This document shows positions 33,554-45,700 of a DNA stretch of 64,000 bases, in pieces. The notes below the pieces were generated by a model, which worked only from the letters and a program-made list of their open reading frames with translations, did not search any database and was not told the DNA's origin. The stretch covers positions 868,001-932,000 of the forward strand of contig OY978102.1 of assembly GCA_963854735.1 (NCBI GenBank), in the 5' to 3' direction. The translations under genes and the position numbers were made by a program. The first letter of the stretch is position 1; each line of letters begins with the position of its first letter. Source of the DNA: Marvania coccoides. Taxonomy: Eukaryota > Chlorophyta > Trebouxiophyceae > Chlorellales > Chlorellaceae.

Positions 33554-33875
33554 GCTAGCGTTTCGGCGCGTGTGCAGAAACGAATGTGACTGAGATGCTA
33601 TAAAAAAAAAGGATGAAACGCGAAGGGTACGCCTCTTATTTGATTGTGGGGGCCCCGAATTGAAATTTCGAAGAACGAGCTGCTTCTCTTTCGCAGGCTC
33701 TGCTGTGTTTCAAAACTCTTTATATTTTACACCGAGAATGAGCGATCAGCCGATAAATTTAGAGGGGAGAAAAAGAATGTTGTCATCAGAGTTGAATCTG
33801 GCTCGCCGCCACGTAGGTGGTAAAGAAGAAAAGAAGCATTTAATAGCATTGAAGGATTGGCGAAAGGCCACAAAT
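33554..33875. other. intergenic
   Basis: 322 bases between the citrate synthase start and the small minus-strand gene's stop. It includes an A9 run near 33603. No gene was seen. Confidence 0.45.
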
Positions 33876-34334
33876 TTACTCGGCGGGAATCTCGGTGGCG
33901 ACCTCGTCGGGGGTCTCGACAGGGGCCTCGACTGCGTCTTCCGGGGCAGGGGCCGCAACGGCAGCGGGGGCACCGCCGATGCCAAGCTGACTGGCGACAA
34001 AACTCTTGGCCATACCCGCCTGGTCCTGCAGAGAGCATCCATTTTTACGTCAAGTCAGTTTGCCAGGTATGTTCAATTTTCAGTGGAAAATAATTACAAC
34101 GGTTGAGACTCGTTCGTACCGCAGTTGCTCCAGCAGAAGAGGCAGCCTTCTCAATCGCGCTGTTCACAGCGTCGGGGTTCTCCTGCATCATGAAATGAGG
34201 CAGACGGGTGAGAATTAATGCCCCGACTGCCTGTGAAGAAAACAGGCAGTGTTTTTATTTTGGGAAAAAAAACTGGAAAAAAAACTTACAGAGGCGTAGC
34301 TCTTGGCCTTGCCCATCAGAGAGTTGAGATCCAT
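33876..34334 (-). CDS. small protein with KAKSYA...ENPD...AIEKA motif
   Basis: Minus-strand exons 34334-34290, then either 34182-34120 or a longer 34230-34120, then 34024-33876, give 85 or 101 residues. The two acceptors are in the same frame. The shorter form reads LMGKAKSYAS|ENPDAVNSAIEKAA, which resembles small helical bacterial proteins of the MT0933/Rv0909 type (KAK...ENPDKV..AI.KA). This is an inference from pattern only, and a toxin-antitoxin role is not implied. The C-terminal third is Ala/Pro/Glu-rich (APAPEDAVEAPVETPDEV) and acidic, probably disordered. The longer acceptor would add a hydrophobic stretch (AVGALILTRLPHFMM). No targeting signal is clear. Confidence 0.55.
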
Positions 34335-35093
34335 GGTGACGAGTGTGTTGAGGCTGAGCAAAATGAGCAAAAAGGGGATCAAATGTGAGAGTGTCGCACC
34401 TCCAACAAGATCTGCTGAAAATGTGAGGATTAAATGAAGCGCAGAACAATTGCATTATCGCTGGGTCTCCAAGGTGCTGCAGACTACTACTACTGTTTAC
34501 GATCACAAAAAGCGGAAAACAACAAAGGTTTCACTTGACTTGCCTAGAAGCAATACAGGAGCAGCGACTGGGACCCTTGGCAGGCGATGTTTGCGACGAT
34601 GGGAGATTTAATTGATGTCGAAAAACGCATCGCAGGTGCTCTCCCCCCCTTCCCTTCCTTCCTAAAATCTCTTGCTCCGCGCACTTTGCCTTCATTGGAA
34701 GAAAGCGGTTGACCAGTCCAATACCTGAAGAAATTGTTTTAATAAGTAGAGTACAGAGGTCTTAAAGTTCTAAAAATCCAAAAACATTTGATGTTGTTGC
34801 GTTGTGGGTGGTGTGCATGAGGTTCTAAATAGTTTCCAATACATTATTTTCTGCCTGCATTTCGTTTTATGTCTGCCAGATGTGCTGCTGGGTGTGGGTG
34901 GGTGGCAGGGACCCCTCGAGGCTCTCTACCGAGTTCTAAAGCCACGACCGCTTCTCTTCTTTTACAAATTCCGCCGTCCTTTCTAAGAGATCCTGCAGGC
35001 TCAGCTGAGAGAGGCTGTGCGTCGGCTTTGATAATTTACAATTATCTATAATAAAACATTATATAAATTTGTACAGGAATATTTCAAATTCAT
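34335..35093. other. intergenic, about 760 bases
   Basis: Promoter side of the small minus-strand gene and the 3' side of the Spinster-type transporter. Mixed composition. No sustained open frame, repeat or RNA gene was recognised. Confidence 0.4.
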
Positions 35094-36551
35094 TTAATTG
35101 TTACTCAACAGCGGCTCTTCAAGCGCCCCATCGTCATCATTGTCTCCGTCCTCCACCCCCCCATCGCTTTCCGCTATCAGCAGCTCCTCCACGTCATCCA
35201 CCTTTGCCTCCAAGCGCCCCACCACGCACCTCGCCAGCCCGAAGATCAACGCCGCCATGCCAAACGTCCCGGCACAGGCGCACATCGTCACCCGCCAGTT
35301 CTTCACATGCTTTTGCAGTAACCCCAGCAGAGGGGGCAGTGGCACGTCCCCCAGGACGTGGTTGGTGACCTCGGACAGCGCCACGGCGGTGGTGCGCAGG
35401 GACGCCGAGGGCAGGCTCCACAGAAACACTGCTGTGGCTGGGGACGCGGTGCTGAACATGAAGGACTCCGCGGCGATGAACCCGGGCAAAAACGTGGCGA
35501 CCTGGCCGGTAAAAGCAAAAGTTAACGCCAGCGCTATGCCCGAGGAGCCAATGGATACCATGCATACAAACAGCGCATTTCGCACGCTGGGACCCAGTTT
35601 ATCAAGCACAATGCCGCCGAACAGAGTGCCGGCTGCCCCCGCGAAGCAGTTGGCCGCGCCAAAGATCAAATCTGCCTCGGACGTGTCGATGTCGAGAATC
35701 GACTTTGCGGCCTTGCTGCCGAAGAAGCTCACGCCGCCCAGCCCTCCGATGAACGTCGCCCGCGCCAGCAGTGCCAACACCACCACCGGGTGGCTCAGGC
35801 ACTCCCGCACGTCACTCCAGAACCCTTTGTGCGCCGCTGCTTCTGCCTCTGCTGCCCGCTCAATATCGTTAGGGCTGCGGGCAAACAGCGCCCATGCTGC
35901 CAGCGGTGCCATGACGGCGGCTTCCGCAATGAACACGTACCGCCAGCCGTAGCTCTCGCCGATGAGCGTGGACCAGGCAAAGCCGAGGGCAAACCCGACC
36001 GGCAGCGAAATGAAAAAGAAAGCGAGGTACAGGCCGCGTTTGTCCCTGGGAGCTGAGTCATTGACCAGCGAAGGGCTGAGGCTCATGAAGGGGCCGCACC
36101 CCACGCCCGTGAGGGCGCGGCTAAGGAGGAGGATGGGGAAGGAGGGCGACAAGGCGGTGCCCACATTGGCTAGAGCAACGATGAGGACGCCGCAGCCGAC
36201 GAGGCGAAGGGCGTTAAAACGGATGGAAAAGTGGGCGGCCAAGGGGGCAGATAGAGTAAGCCCCACCTGAAAGATGAAAACAGGGAGAATCAGTCAACGT
36301 TTCAGCTTGTATTCCTCGCAGGGTTGCCCAGCATTAAAAAAAAGGAAATTTGAGGGTTACAGATCAGGGTAAGGCCTCACCATCCCTGCGGCGTATATCC
36401 AGCCAGAGGAGGCCACGTCGAGGTGGAAGTCGTGGCGCAGGCTGTGTTTGCCACTGCCAGAAATTGCGTTGGAAGAAATTGCGCCGCGATCGCCAAACAG
36501 CAGCAGTGTGCAGGCGCAGAGGTATGCGAGCAGCACCGTGGGCGACCACAT
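35094..36551 (-). CDS. major facilitator transporter, Spinster-like
   Basis: Two exons (36551-36381 and 36266-35094) give 447 residues with about 12 hydrophobic segments. The first segment is followed by FGDRGAISSNAISGSG, close to the NYVDRGxIASNGxNGS of plant Spinster homologues. Later MFS loop motifs include SPSLVNDSAPRDKRGLYLAFFF and FGGIVLDKLGPS. Spinster proteins export sphingolipids or lysophospholipids from late endosomes or lysosomes in animals; plant members are annotated as probable sphingolipid transporters. A substrate cannot be assigned. The acidic C-terminal tail (GGVEDGDNDDDGALEEPLL) ends in a possible dileucine-type EEPLL sorting signal, which would fit a vacuolar membrane. 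Confidence 0.8.
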
Positions 36552-37682
36552 CGTTGCGTTCTGCCGTGCCTCCGCAGGGAATTAAAAAAAATGAAGAGAG
36601 GCTGGCGACGGCGACTTCAATAAAAATAAAGTAACACAAAATTGGAGAGCTCTTAATGAAATGCAATTGATTTGAGAGAATAGAATATAAATAAAGACTA
36701 ACTAGCCGAACTAAAAATAAAAAAACGGAATTTTGAAATTGGATTTCTTGTTATTACTTTTCAATGAACCAGAAGCTCTTGGCTGTCCGGGCGATTCTAA
36801 TTGATGTCGATAAACAGTGCATAACAAAAAACGTGCCAATTGTGACGTATATTTCCCTTGAAGCCCTAGCTAGCTCAAAGCCCTCGTCTTTTTCTCGCCT
36901 GTCGAAGGGAAGGGCTCTCAGGGGTCGGCTTGACGGTCAAGCTTGAATAAATAATTAATTTGCAGGGGCAGCAGATAAAAAATTGCGCCTGATAAAATAA
37001 ACTAAAATAGTTGAGAGCGCCGGCGCCTTTTGAACTGAAATTCCCCAGCGAGGAGCTTGCAGGGGGTCTAACATGCCTGTTCATTATACTCATTACTGCT
37101 GCTTTACCCAACAGGAGTGGCATAACTGCGAAAATAGCCTCTCCAAAGACACCGCCCCTCCCTGCCCTCGGTCGGGAAGTTGACCAACCAAGAGCTGGAG
37201 AGCACGCAACCACGCAACAGCTGGAGAGCACGCAAAGCTAGGCCAGAGTGATCGAAAATTCAACACCCCGTCTTCTCTAGAAGACTACGTTGCCTACTGG
37301 TGGACTACTGCGCGACTTTAGAGTCGGACACCGGAGGGGTTTTCTCTCAAAGCTGAATGTTCGGCATGTTCTCCAGCTTGTTATTTCCAGTTAGCTAAAT
37401 GGCTAGCCTATGGTACGATCTGTATTTATTGGTGCGACGACGGCAAGCATTTGAATTCGTTGCCAACCCTTGGCAAGGGTTGCCAACAGCATGCTTTCGT
37501 AGCAGCAAGCCCCCAACAGTGAACCATTGAGAGTCAGACGTGTGCTTTCGACAGCTTGACGTAAAACAAACTGCGTTTGACCCCGGATCAAAATATATGG
37601 CCACAAATCAAAGCGCGTTTGGTCATTATGCCGGCATGGCACAGCACTTGGTATCTTATTATTGCGTTTGAACTATTTTAAA
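36552..37682. other. long intergenic region with a 17-base direct repeat
   Basis: 1.1 kb between divergently oriented genes. A 17-base direct repeat starting AGCTGGAGAGC lies at 37193-37209 and 37219-37235. An imperfect inverted repeat (GCCAACCCTTGGCAAGGG...) lies near 37460-37490. A minus-strand open frame at 36875-37231 has a hydrophobic stretch (AIFAVMPLLLGKAAVM) but no splice or homology support. Confidence 0.4.
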
Positions 37683-38733
37683 ATGACTCTGCTTGTTCAT
37701 TTTACGCTGGCGTTGGCCCTGGTTGGCGTGGCCTACTGCGTGCCTCTGCCCAAGGTGAGTTTGATCATGATGTTGCGGGCGAAACAGCGCGCCATTTATG
37801 CGATGTCTGTGCTAGTTTTGCGGGGTATTGATTGTGTTATAACCACTCTCTGTGTTTTATGCAGTGCACCAATGGTTTTGGCCTCATTCATTTGCCAATT
37901 ACGCCAACTGATTGGTTAGGCACAGCACAGCCTGGAGAGTGCATTCGTTGCCTCGATAAAAACTGCGGAGCGTGCGAGAAGTACAACAAAAACTGCAGAA
38001 AGGCAAGGGACCCCTCTCAATCCCACTCCCCCCAAAATATGTTTGCCGCTCGCTCACTCGTCTTCATATTATTTTACTCTTCATTGGAAAAAAACGCAGC
38101 CCGCAATGTTCATTTCCCATTCTTCCATCTCTGCAGTGCTTGCCTGGGTATGGTTTGAACAGCATGAAAAAGTGTGTCTCCTGCGCCAGCTCCACCTGCG
38201 GCGTGTGCGCTGCCAACCCCTCCGTTTGCAATACCCAGCAGACAAAGTGCCCTTCAACCCCCATCAAGACCTACGCGCCTGTGAAGCGCGCGGCATGGAA
38301 GGGCGCCTACTGCGGCGCCTTTCCTGGAGTCCAGTCGACCGGCTACTCAAGGAGTTTCACTGCGCTTGTTAAAGGCGGCAAGTGCTATGATTGCGGGACG
38401 TCTGATTTCCGCGATACCTTCAAGCCCCTCAAGTTTTGCGACTTTGCTGAGCGCGCTAGGCGCGTCGCCATTTCGCCGTTTTACGGCGCTTCTACCGCTT
38501 CGTGCAAGTTCCCTCAAAATGCTGTCGCAACGCTCACGGGGGCCTGCTACCGCAAACAAGGGAACTACCCCTTCGGCGAGTTCCCCTTTGACTTTGTCTT
38601 CAAGGTATCCTTCTGCGGCAGCACCAAGGCAGTGCACGTCCGCGGCGGCTGGAAGGTGTCGATCAACACTGCCACGCAAAACTTTATATACGGTATCCTA
38701 CCCCTCAGCAAATGGAGCTGGAGCACTAAGTGA
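37683..38733 (+). CDS. secreted cysteine-rich protein
   Basis: Three exons (37683-37754, 37865-38002, 38137-38733) join in phase 0 to 268 residues. A signal peptide (MTLLVHFTLALALVGVAYC) is encoded mostly by exon 1. Residues about 25-110 are packed with cysteines in CxxC spacing (CIRCLDKNCGACEKY and KKCVSCASSTCGVC), which resembles furin-like or growth-factor-receptor cysteine-rich repeats. The C-terminal 150 residues have further cysteines and aromatic residues but no known domain to my eye. Intron 2 uses a GC donor (AAG|GCAAGG), needed to keep the Cys-rich frame. It is probably an extracellular or wall protein, stabilised by disulfides; the function is unknown. Confidence 0.75.
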
Positions 38734-39325
38734 GGCGTTGCAAACTGTGAATTTACCAGTTTCATTTCCCCGTTCTCAAACGATTTAATGTGTTCTTCGG
38801 CAATGCACATTCGTTTATTTAATATCTCTGGGGGCATAATCTGCATTTTGTTTGATACTGGCCATGCGCCTGGTGGAGCCCTTTTTTATTGGTACTGCTC
38901 TGATGCGTTTAAAAATAAAAATTGAACGGCCCATGCTGGCTATTTCAGCCTCATTCGTAACGTGAAGGTAAAGGCTCTGTGGTTAAGGCGCCGACGACCT
39001 GTAAATTTGGAGAAACCCGTTTTAATTTCCAACGGCAACCCCCAAAAGCAAACACCGCCAGCTCGCGACCATTTAAATTGTGTAGATGTGCACGCAGCAT
39101 TTTTTTGGCTTGCTTGGGGGGGGGCACGTCTCTGGGGACATTCTAAAAATTACTACTTGTATCAAAGAACCCCAGGAGCAGCATAACAGGAGTGCAGAGG
39201 CAGTGAACAGACTTTGAAGCACTGGAGCTGCACCTGTTTCACGCTTTAATCAATCACCTGCGACGTAGAAACAGGGGCGTTGGCGAAGCTGAATAAATAT
39301 TCAATACTCGGCCGAGCCCCAAACG
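38734..39325. other. intergenic, before CYP710
   Basis: 3' region of the cysteine-rich gene and promoter side of CYP710. An 8-G run lies at about 39117-39124. No gene was seen. Confidence 0.4.
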
Positions 39326-41220
39326 ATGAACTCCACCAGCTTTGACAGCCAGGTAATCTTAGTTTTCACTAAATTAAATGTTTATGCGTGTTTGTCACAT
39401 TTCACAGAATATGTGAACAAAGCTGCATTCTTCCTGGGCCCGATGCACCGCACCAAGAGCCGCGGTGAAAACACCTGGTCACATGATTTCAAAATTCCCT
39501 CCCCTCACGTTTTTTTAATCTCACCCTGCAGTCCTTTGGCTTGGGCGACGCCAGCGCGGGGTCCCTGCTGCTGTATGTGGGCGCTGCCACCGGCGCCTAC
39601 GCTCTCTATGAGCAGTTCCGTTTCAAAATGGCTTCCCGCCGCCTCTCCGGCAAAGGCCCCATCCCTGGGCCCCCCTCCGTCACCCCCTTCGTTGGCGGGC
39701 TGGTGCAGATGGTCAAGGACCCGTACGGCTTCTGGGAGCAGCAGCGCAAATGGGCTTGGGATTCTGGCGTCTCCTTTAACTCCCTCTTCGGCAAGTACAT
39801 ATTATTCGTCACCGACGCCGAGAAATCGCGGGAGATGATGGCGACCAACGACCCGCAGAAGCTGCTCATGGTGCTGCACCCCTCGGCCAAAAATATCCTG
39901 GGCAAGGACAATATGGCGTTTTCTCACGGCGCCGAGCACAAGGCCCTGCGAAAGTCGTTCCTCTCGCTGTTCACGCGCAAGGCGCTGTCGGTGTACATCC
40001 AGCTGCAGGACGGCATCATCCGCCGCTCCCTGGATGCCTGGCTGGCGGAGACAGAGGGCACCGAGTTTGAAATCCGTGAAAGCATTCGAATCATGAACCA
40101 GACAACCTCGCAGGAGGTGTTCGTGGGGCCCTACCTGGACGACCCCGTGGAGCGCGCCAAATTCTCCGAGGCCTACTCCGCCATGACCGACGCCTTCCTG
40201 GCCTTCCCGCTGTGCGTCCCTGGCACTGCCGTGTGGCGCGGCCGCAAGGGCCGCATCTTCGTGATGGAGGTGCTGATGAAGTGCGTGGCGCGAGCGCGCG
40301 CGTACATCCAAGCTGGCGGCGAGCCGCGCTGCCTGGCGGACTTCTGGGTGCGCCGCTGCCTGGAAGAGATCTCCGAGGCGGAGGCGGCGGGGGAGCAGCC
40401 CCCCTCGCACACCACCGACTGGAAAATGGCGGACGCGCTCATCCTCTTCCTGTTCGCCTCCCAGGACGCTTCCACCGCCTCGCTGGTGTGGACCACCGCT
40501 CTCATGGCCGACCGCCCCGACGTTTTGGCGAGAGTGCGGGCAGAGCAGTACGCGGTGCGGGGGGGTGACCTGGGGAAGACGCTGGACGGGGAGACGATCG
40601 GCGCGATGCCGTACACGCGGCAGGTGGTGAAGGAGATTCTGCGGTACAGGGCGCCGGCGCCGATGGTACCGCAGATGACCTATTCGCCATACCCGGTGAC
40701 GGACGATTACGTGGCACCCGCCGGCACCCTGGTGTTCCCCTCGGTACGTTTGACGCATTACTAGTACTCTCTTGTAGCATCAAACCCTCTCGAAATTCAC
40801 GCTTTTTTGAGTTGTTTTGGATACTGTGTACAGAAAGAATGTGTCGTTAAAAATGTTCTTCCCTATAATTTTTTGCAGGTCAACGCCGCGTGCATGCAGG
40901 GCTTCTCCAACCCCGAGTCTTTCGACCCCGACCGCTTCGGTCCCTCCCGCAAGGAGGACATCGTCCACGCCCGAAACTACCTCGTCTTTGGCGCTGGGCC
41001 CCACTACTGCGTGGGAAAGGAGTACGCGGTGAACCAGCTGGTGTGCTACTTGGCGCTGCTGTCGACCTCCTGCGACTGGAGCAGGCGCCGCACCGCCAAG
41101 AGCGACGACTGGAAGTACCTGCCCACGATTTACCCGCACGACTCGTTCATCACGCTGCACAAGCGGCACGATCACGGCAAAGACGTTGCTGGAACCGCCT
41201 ACCCCGTGGGAACTGAGTAA
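39326..41220 (+). CDS. CYP710: cytochrome P450 CYP710, sterol C-22 desaturase
   Basis: Introduces the C-22 double bond into the sterol side chain (stigmasterol in plants, ergosterol-type sterols in algae), on the ER membrane. Three exons (39326-39352, 39532-40743, 40879-41220) give 526 residues. Family signatures include the proline-rich hinge KGPIPGPP, the I-helix FLFASQDAS (the CYP710/CYP61 form rather than AGxDT), the K-helix EILRYRAPAPMVPQ, and the heme loop FGAGPHYCVG with ligand Cys near residue 457. VGPYLDDPVERAKF is typical of CYP710. Exon 1 encodes only nine residues (MNSTSFDSQ), and exon 2 opens with a hydrophobic stretch (AGSLLLYVGAATGAYAL) that serves as the anchor. Confidence 0.93.
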
Positions 41221-41573
41221 ACAATCCAAAGCAGCCCTTCTTTCTGAGCATTTACGTATGGCTTTTATGATTTTTTCGTGGGGGCGAGAGGAGCGGAGAG
41301 TTATTTTTTTATTTTATTTTAGGGCTAGAATTGTTTTGCCTTTTTCTGGAAGAAACCAGAAAAGGACATCAACGAAAGAATCTACGTACTGCCCCTTTAT
41401 CATCACCCATTCTTAGGGGCGTGGTTTGTTGCGCAGTCCCCTCATTTTTTTATCCAACGCTAAAATCTTTTTGCAACGAATCGGCTTTGTTCTGTCTGGT
41501 TTGGTGTTGCTGTTCGCCTCACATGTACACTCACTGACTGCACGAAAATAAGCAATCTTTTACACACTTGTAC
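41221..41573. other. convergent intergenic
   Basis: 3' regions of CYP710 (+) and MED8 (-). T-rich. No gene was seen. Confidence 0.5.
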
Positions 41574-42261
41574 TCATAAACCTGCCCCATAACTGGCAGC
41601 CGCTAGTAGCAAGCGAGCGTGGTCCCCCCTGCTGGTAGCTCCTGCTGTTGCTTGCGGGGGTGGTTTGGCGCCTGTTTCTGCGGCGGCGGCGCGAGCTGCT
41701 CCCGCCAACTTAGTTCTCGCAGGCCCTTTTGGGTCTAGAGGCCCTCCACAGCTTGTCAAAACATCAACTAGAGAGTTTAGGGCGGCGGTGGCGGCAACGC
41801 AGGCTTGTGCGTCCTGCGGCGGCCCGTCTGCTGCCCCGAGCACCGTCTCCCGCTCCGCCTCCTGCTCAGGCAGCAGCCTGGTGGCCAGCATGATGGGGAG
41901 AGTGGGGGCGTTGGTTTGATTGACGCTGCGAGGGTGGACCTGGTAGTGGTGCAGAAGGGGGCGTAGCTGCGCGGCCAGGTGCTGCATTTGAACATTGAGC
42001 ACCGCGAATCGATCCAGCGCGTCAGACCTGCGCCCCAGAGGGAGAAGGAGAGAGAGAAGAAAAAAAAGTTTCGATCACATTTTTCTCCTTTAGAATAGTC
42101 AACAGTTCAGCATTCGCGGCGCACCATTGCAACGAAGCAGGCGCATATTGCAAGGTCTGTAAAAGATTGTCCAGCGTTCGCTTTATTTCCTCGGCGCGCA
42201 TCTGAACAGCTCTCAAATGCATATGGCCGCTCTCATCAAAAAGCAGCTCTCGTGTGGCCAT
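41574..42261 (-). CDS. MED8: Mediator complex subunit 8
   Basis: Head-module subunit of the Mediator co-activator that links transcription factors to RNA polymerase II. Exon 1 starts at ATG 42261 and exon 2 runs 42027-41574, about 200 residues in all. The diagnostic block is ALDRFAVLNVQMQHLAAQLR followed by YQVHPRSVNQTNAP and LPIMLATRLLPEQE, matching plant and fungal MED8. The join is not clean. Exon 2 begins G|TCT GAC and needs phase 2, but the obvious donor (AAAAAT|GTGATC near 42081) is in the wrong phase. A weaker GT at about 42100 (GAACT|GTTGAC) is in phase and gives a spacing closer to the plant protein. The C-terminal 80 residues are Ala/Gly/Pro-rich. Confidence 0.85.
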
Positions 42262-42747
42262 TGTGCGCTGTATTAAGACAATTTTGCGTTTTACAAATAA
42301 AAGGAACAAAATAATTTATCATCACAACCACTCAGCTCGGTTTAAAAATCCTTCGAAAGACGAGGTTGCGCTCTTCCACAACCGGCAGAATCGCATATAC
42401 GAGTGGTTGCCATGCGATGTACCAGCTGAAACCAGCCAGGGAGGCCGAACAAGCCTCAAATTTCAAAATACTTTCTTCAAGAATGTCATGTAGTGCAGGC
42501 CGTAGGCCTGAAACACGCAAGCGGCTTGCGCCCCCTATTTGCACAGCATAGAAGTCTTAATTTCCATTAAAGAACATGAAACCAGGAGCCGCTGACCAGC
42601 ATGGACCGGCTGGACCAATATTTTTGTGATCGAACACTTTTGTACTCAGAGAAAAACAGCGACAAGCCGATTGGTGAACATATGGACGCGATCGACTGGT
42701 AACTGAGCCAATAAATTATATATATAGACTACGACAACCCAGCGGTA
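42262..42747. other. divergent promoter region
   Basis: 486 bases between MED8 (-) and the large membrane protein (+). TATATATAGA about 25 bases before ATG 42748 is a possible TATA element. A minus-strand open frame at 42332-42544 is not supported. Confidence 0.4.
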
Positions 42748-45700
42748 ATGGCCAGAGAGGCGCGGAGGACAGTGCGAGCACTGGTTCTTGCCGTGCTACT
42801 GGCATGCCATTTCGCGGGTACAGCCGGGAGGGTGGCTCCTCAGGCGTGGAATGGGGGTGCAAATGCAGGGCAGAGACGCCGTGCTCTTGCCTCTGCTGAT
42901 TCCGTACCAACTCCCTTCTCGGTGAGTGTTCAAAATTGTTCTGAACAAATTTTGCCAAGATCGGGCTTTAAGCCAAAATCGGGCCTTTAATACACCTATT
43001 CCTCACTGTCATATCTGAATAATTAAACGCTGCAGGTCTCAATCGAGTGCGGTGATGAGGGAGTCTCCACCAACCCCACCCCGCTCTTCACGTTGGACTT
43101 TGGCCGGAGCCTGCAGAACAAAAATCCTCTGGCTGTGAGTAGCGCACACATTAAATACCGTCATTTTGTGAATATCACGCCCGCCTATCGTGTCAACTGC
43201 TCCCCTCTTTTAATTCTCATTCAAGACATTCCCCGCCTGCGTTTTTCCCTTCTTTTCCTGCAGCTGTTCAACATTGAAGGCGCTAACCGGGTAGACATTG
43301 CGTACAGCAAAGACGCCGGAAAAATGTGGGTGCTGGCCTTCACCCACAACGTCTCGCTGCCTGGAGAAATCAGGCTGTCGGTGGACTCTGGCGTGGCAAA
43401 AGCAGCAGATAGCGGTGCGGTGAACACTGCTGCGAGCGTGGCAGTCTCCTACGTGCCGCCTGCCACGGGGGGTGAGACTTTCGGAAAGGTGGCCGGCTGG
43501 GGCGTGGCTGGATCGCTGGCCCTGTCTCTGAGCGCCGCTGCCCTGTCGCCTGCTGGTGAGTACAGTTTTCTTCTTTTTATTGTTCAATTCTGCTTTAGCT
43601 AACAACATAATTAAATTAGCCATAATTACAAATTAAAAGCTTGCGTTATTACGGTTAGTGATCTTCTCTCTCACCTCTTTTCACCCCTTTTTCTATTAAT
43701 ATTTGCAGGCGTTGTGGGCGTCGGTGCCATCAACGCAGCAGGCTTCGCCCAGACCTTCGCCATGAGCGGCAAGCTGCCCATCACCAACATGCCAGCCAAC
43801 TACCGCTCCGCAGCCGAAAGCGTGTCCTGGATTCAGCTGCAGCCGGCTGTTGGGCCGCTCAGCGCAGCCCCCTCCGCCCAGGAGCAGGCGGCGGCCGCGG
43901 AGCTGGCTGATCCTGCCAACCGCTTTCCTACGGTACCGGTCGAGATCTCCGCCCCTCCCACCACGCCTGACGCGCCTGAGGTGGGCGCTGGCGGCAAACA
44001 CCCGGTGACGGTGAAGCCCCTTCCCATCGAGGACTTGGTGGACAATAACGGCGTGGTGTACACCCCTTTCGACCCACCCATGGGCGTTGTTTTGCCGCCT
44101 GGCGCACCTCAGGTCATCGCCAACCAGGATGACCACTCGCTGGATCCCATTCGGCAGCAAGCAGCGCTCGCCGTTCCCGGCACTGGGGCGTCCCTGGAGC
44201 AGCAGCAGCAGCAGCAGCAGCCAGTGGGCGGTGAAAACGGCGTCGTGGTGGACGTCCCAATTACCGATGCAGGGGCAGAGGTCGTCACTAGCACAGACGG
44301 CAGCAGCAGCAGCGACAACAGTGGGGCCCCGCAGGAGACTCCTACCGGGGTGTCAAACCCTGGGATAGTGGAGGAGAAAACTCCCACTCAGGGCGGCGGC
44401 GGCACCGGCGGCGTGCCTGGGGAGGAACCCACCACCCCGCAGCAGCCAGGCGGCGACGAGGCTGAGTCACCGCCCACCGACGTGCAGAGCGGCAGCGAGG
44501 GCGAAGCGCCAGAGATTGAGCTGCCGGGAGTGGACGACAGCAGTCCCAGCACCCCCTCTGCGCCAGCGCAGCCAGGGACTGAAACGCCGGTGCCCGGGAC
44601 GCCGACTGATGTGCAGAGCGGCAAGGAAGGCGAAATGCCGGAGGTGGAGCTGCCAGAGGTTGAAGCACCGGAGGTTGAGGCCCCGGAAGTGGAATCACCA
44701 GAGGTTGAGCCACCGGAGGTTGAGGCGCCTGAAGTTGAGGCGCCAGAGACGGAGCAGCCCGAAACTGAGCAACCTGAAGTGGAGGCGCCTGAACCTGATG
44801 AGCCAGAGGTGCCAGAAGTGGAGCTGCCTGAGACCGAGCTGCCGCCCACGGACGTGCAGAGCGGGGAGGAGACCGACTCGCCTGAGATCGAGCTGCCCAG
44901 CGTCCCCTCTCCTTCACCCGAAACGTCTTCATCTGGCCTCACCAAGGAAGAGAAAGAGGCTATGAAAGCGGCTGAAGACGCACTCAAGGCGCAGGAAGAC
45001 GCTCTCAAGGAAGAAAAAAAACTGCCTGCGGCAGACCAAGCAGCGCTGCAAGAGCAGCAGGACGCGCTCAAAAAGGAGGAAGACGCGTTGAAGGACGCTA
45101 ACAAAGCTGCACTAGAGATAACGCCTGCTGACGATGGATCTACAGCAGCAGAGGACGCGGCAGCAGACGCAGAAAATGAGGCGACCAAGGCAGCTAAGGA
45201 CGCGGCAGCAGACGCAGAAAACGAGGCAGCCAAGGCAGCTAAGGACGCGGCAGCAGACGCAGAAAACGAGGCGGCCAAGGCAGCTAAGGACGTGGCAGCA
45301 GACGCAGAAAACGAGGCGGCCAAGGCAGCTAAGGACGTGGCAGCAGACGCAGAAAACGAGGCGGCCAAGGCAGCTAAGGACGCGGCAGCAGACGCAGAAA
45401 ATGAGGCCTCCACGGCAGCTAAGGACGCGGCAGCAGACGCAGAAAATGAGGCCGCCAAGACAGCTAAGGACGCGGCCAAGGCGGCGGAGGACGCCGCATC
45501 GCGGGTGGACGATACCGCCACGCCAGGAGAGGATGCACCAAAGGAAATCGTTCCTGAGGTTGAAGTGGAAGATTCTGCCGCAGATCCGCTGGTACTGCCT
45601 GAGGAGCCTGCCAAAGTAGAACCCGCCAGCGGCTCCGAGCCCGTCGTCGAGGATTCAGTGCCAGGCGACACCCTTCCTGCCACCGGAAGCGAACCCGTTG

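Noticed and set aside
33660..34106. 148-codon + strand open frame
   Set aside because: Antisense to the small minus-strand gene at 33876-34334, which has proper splice sites and a better composition.
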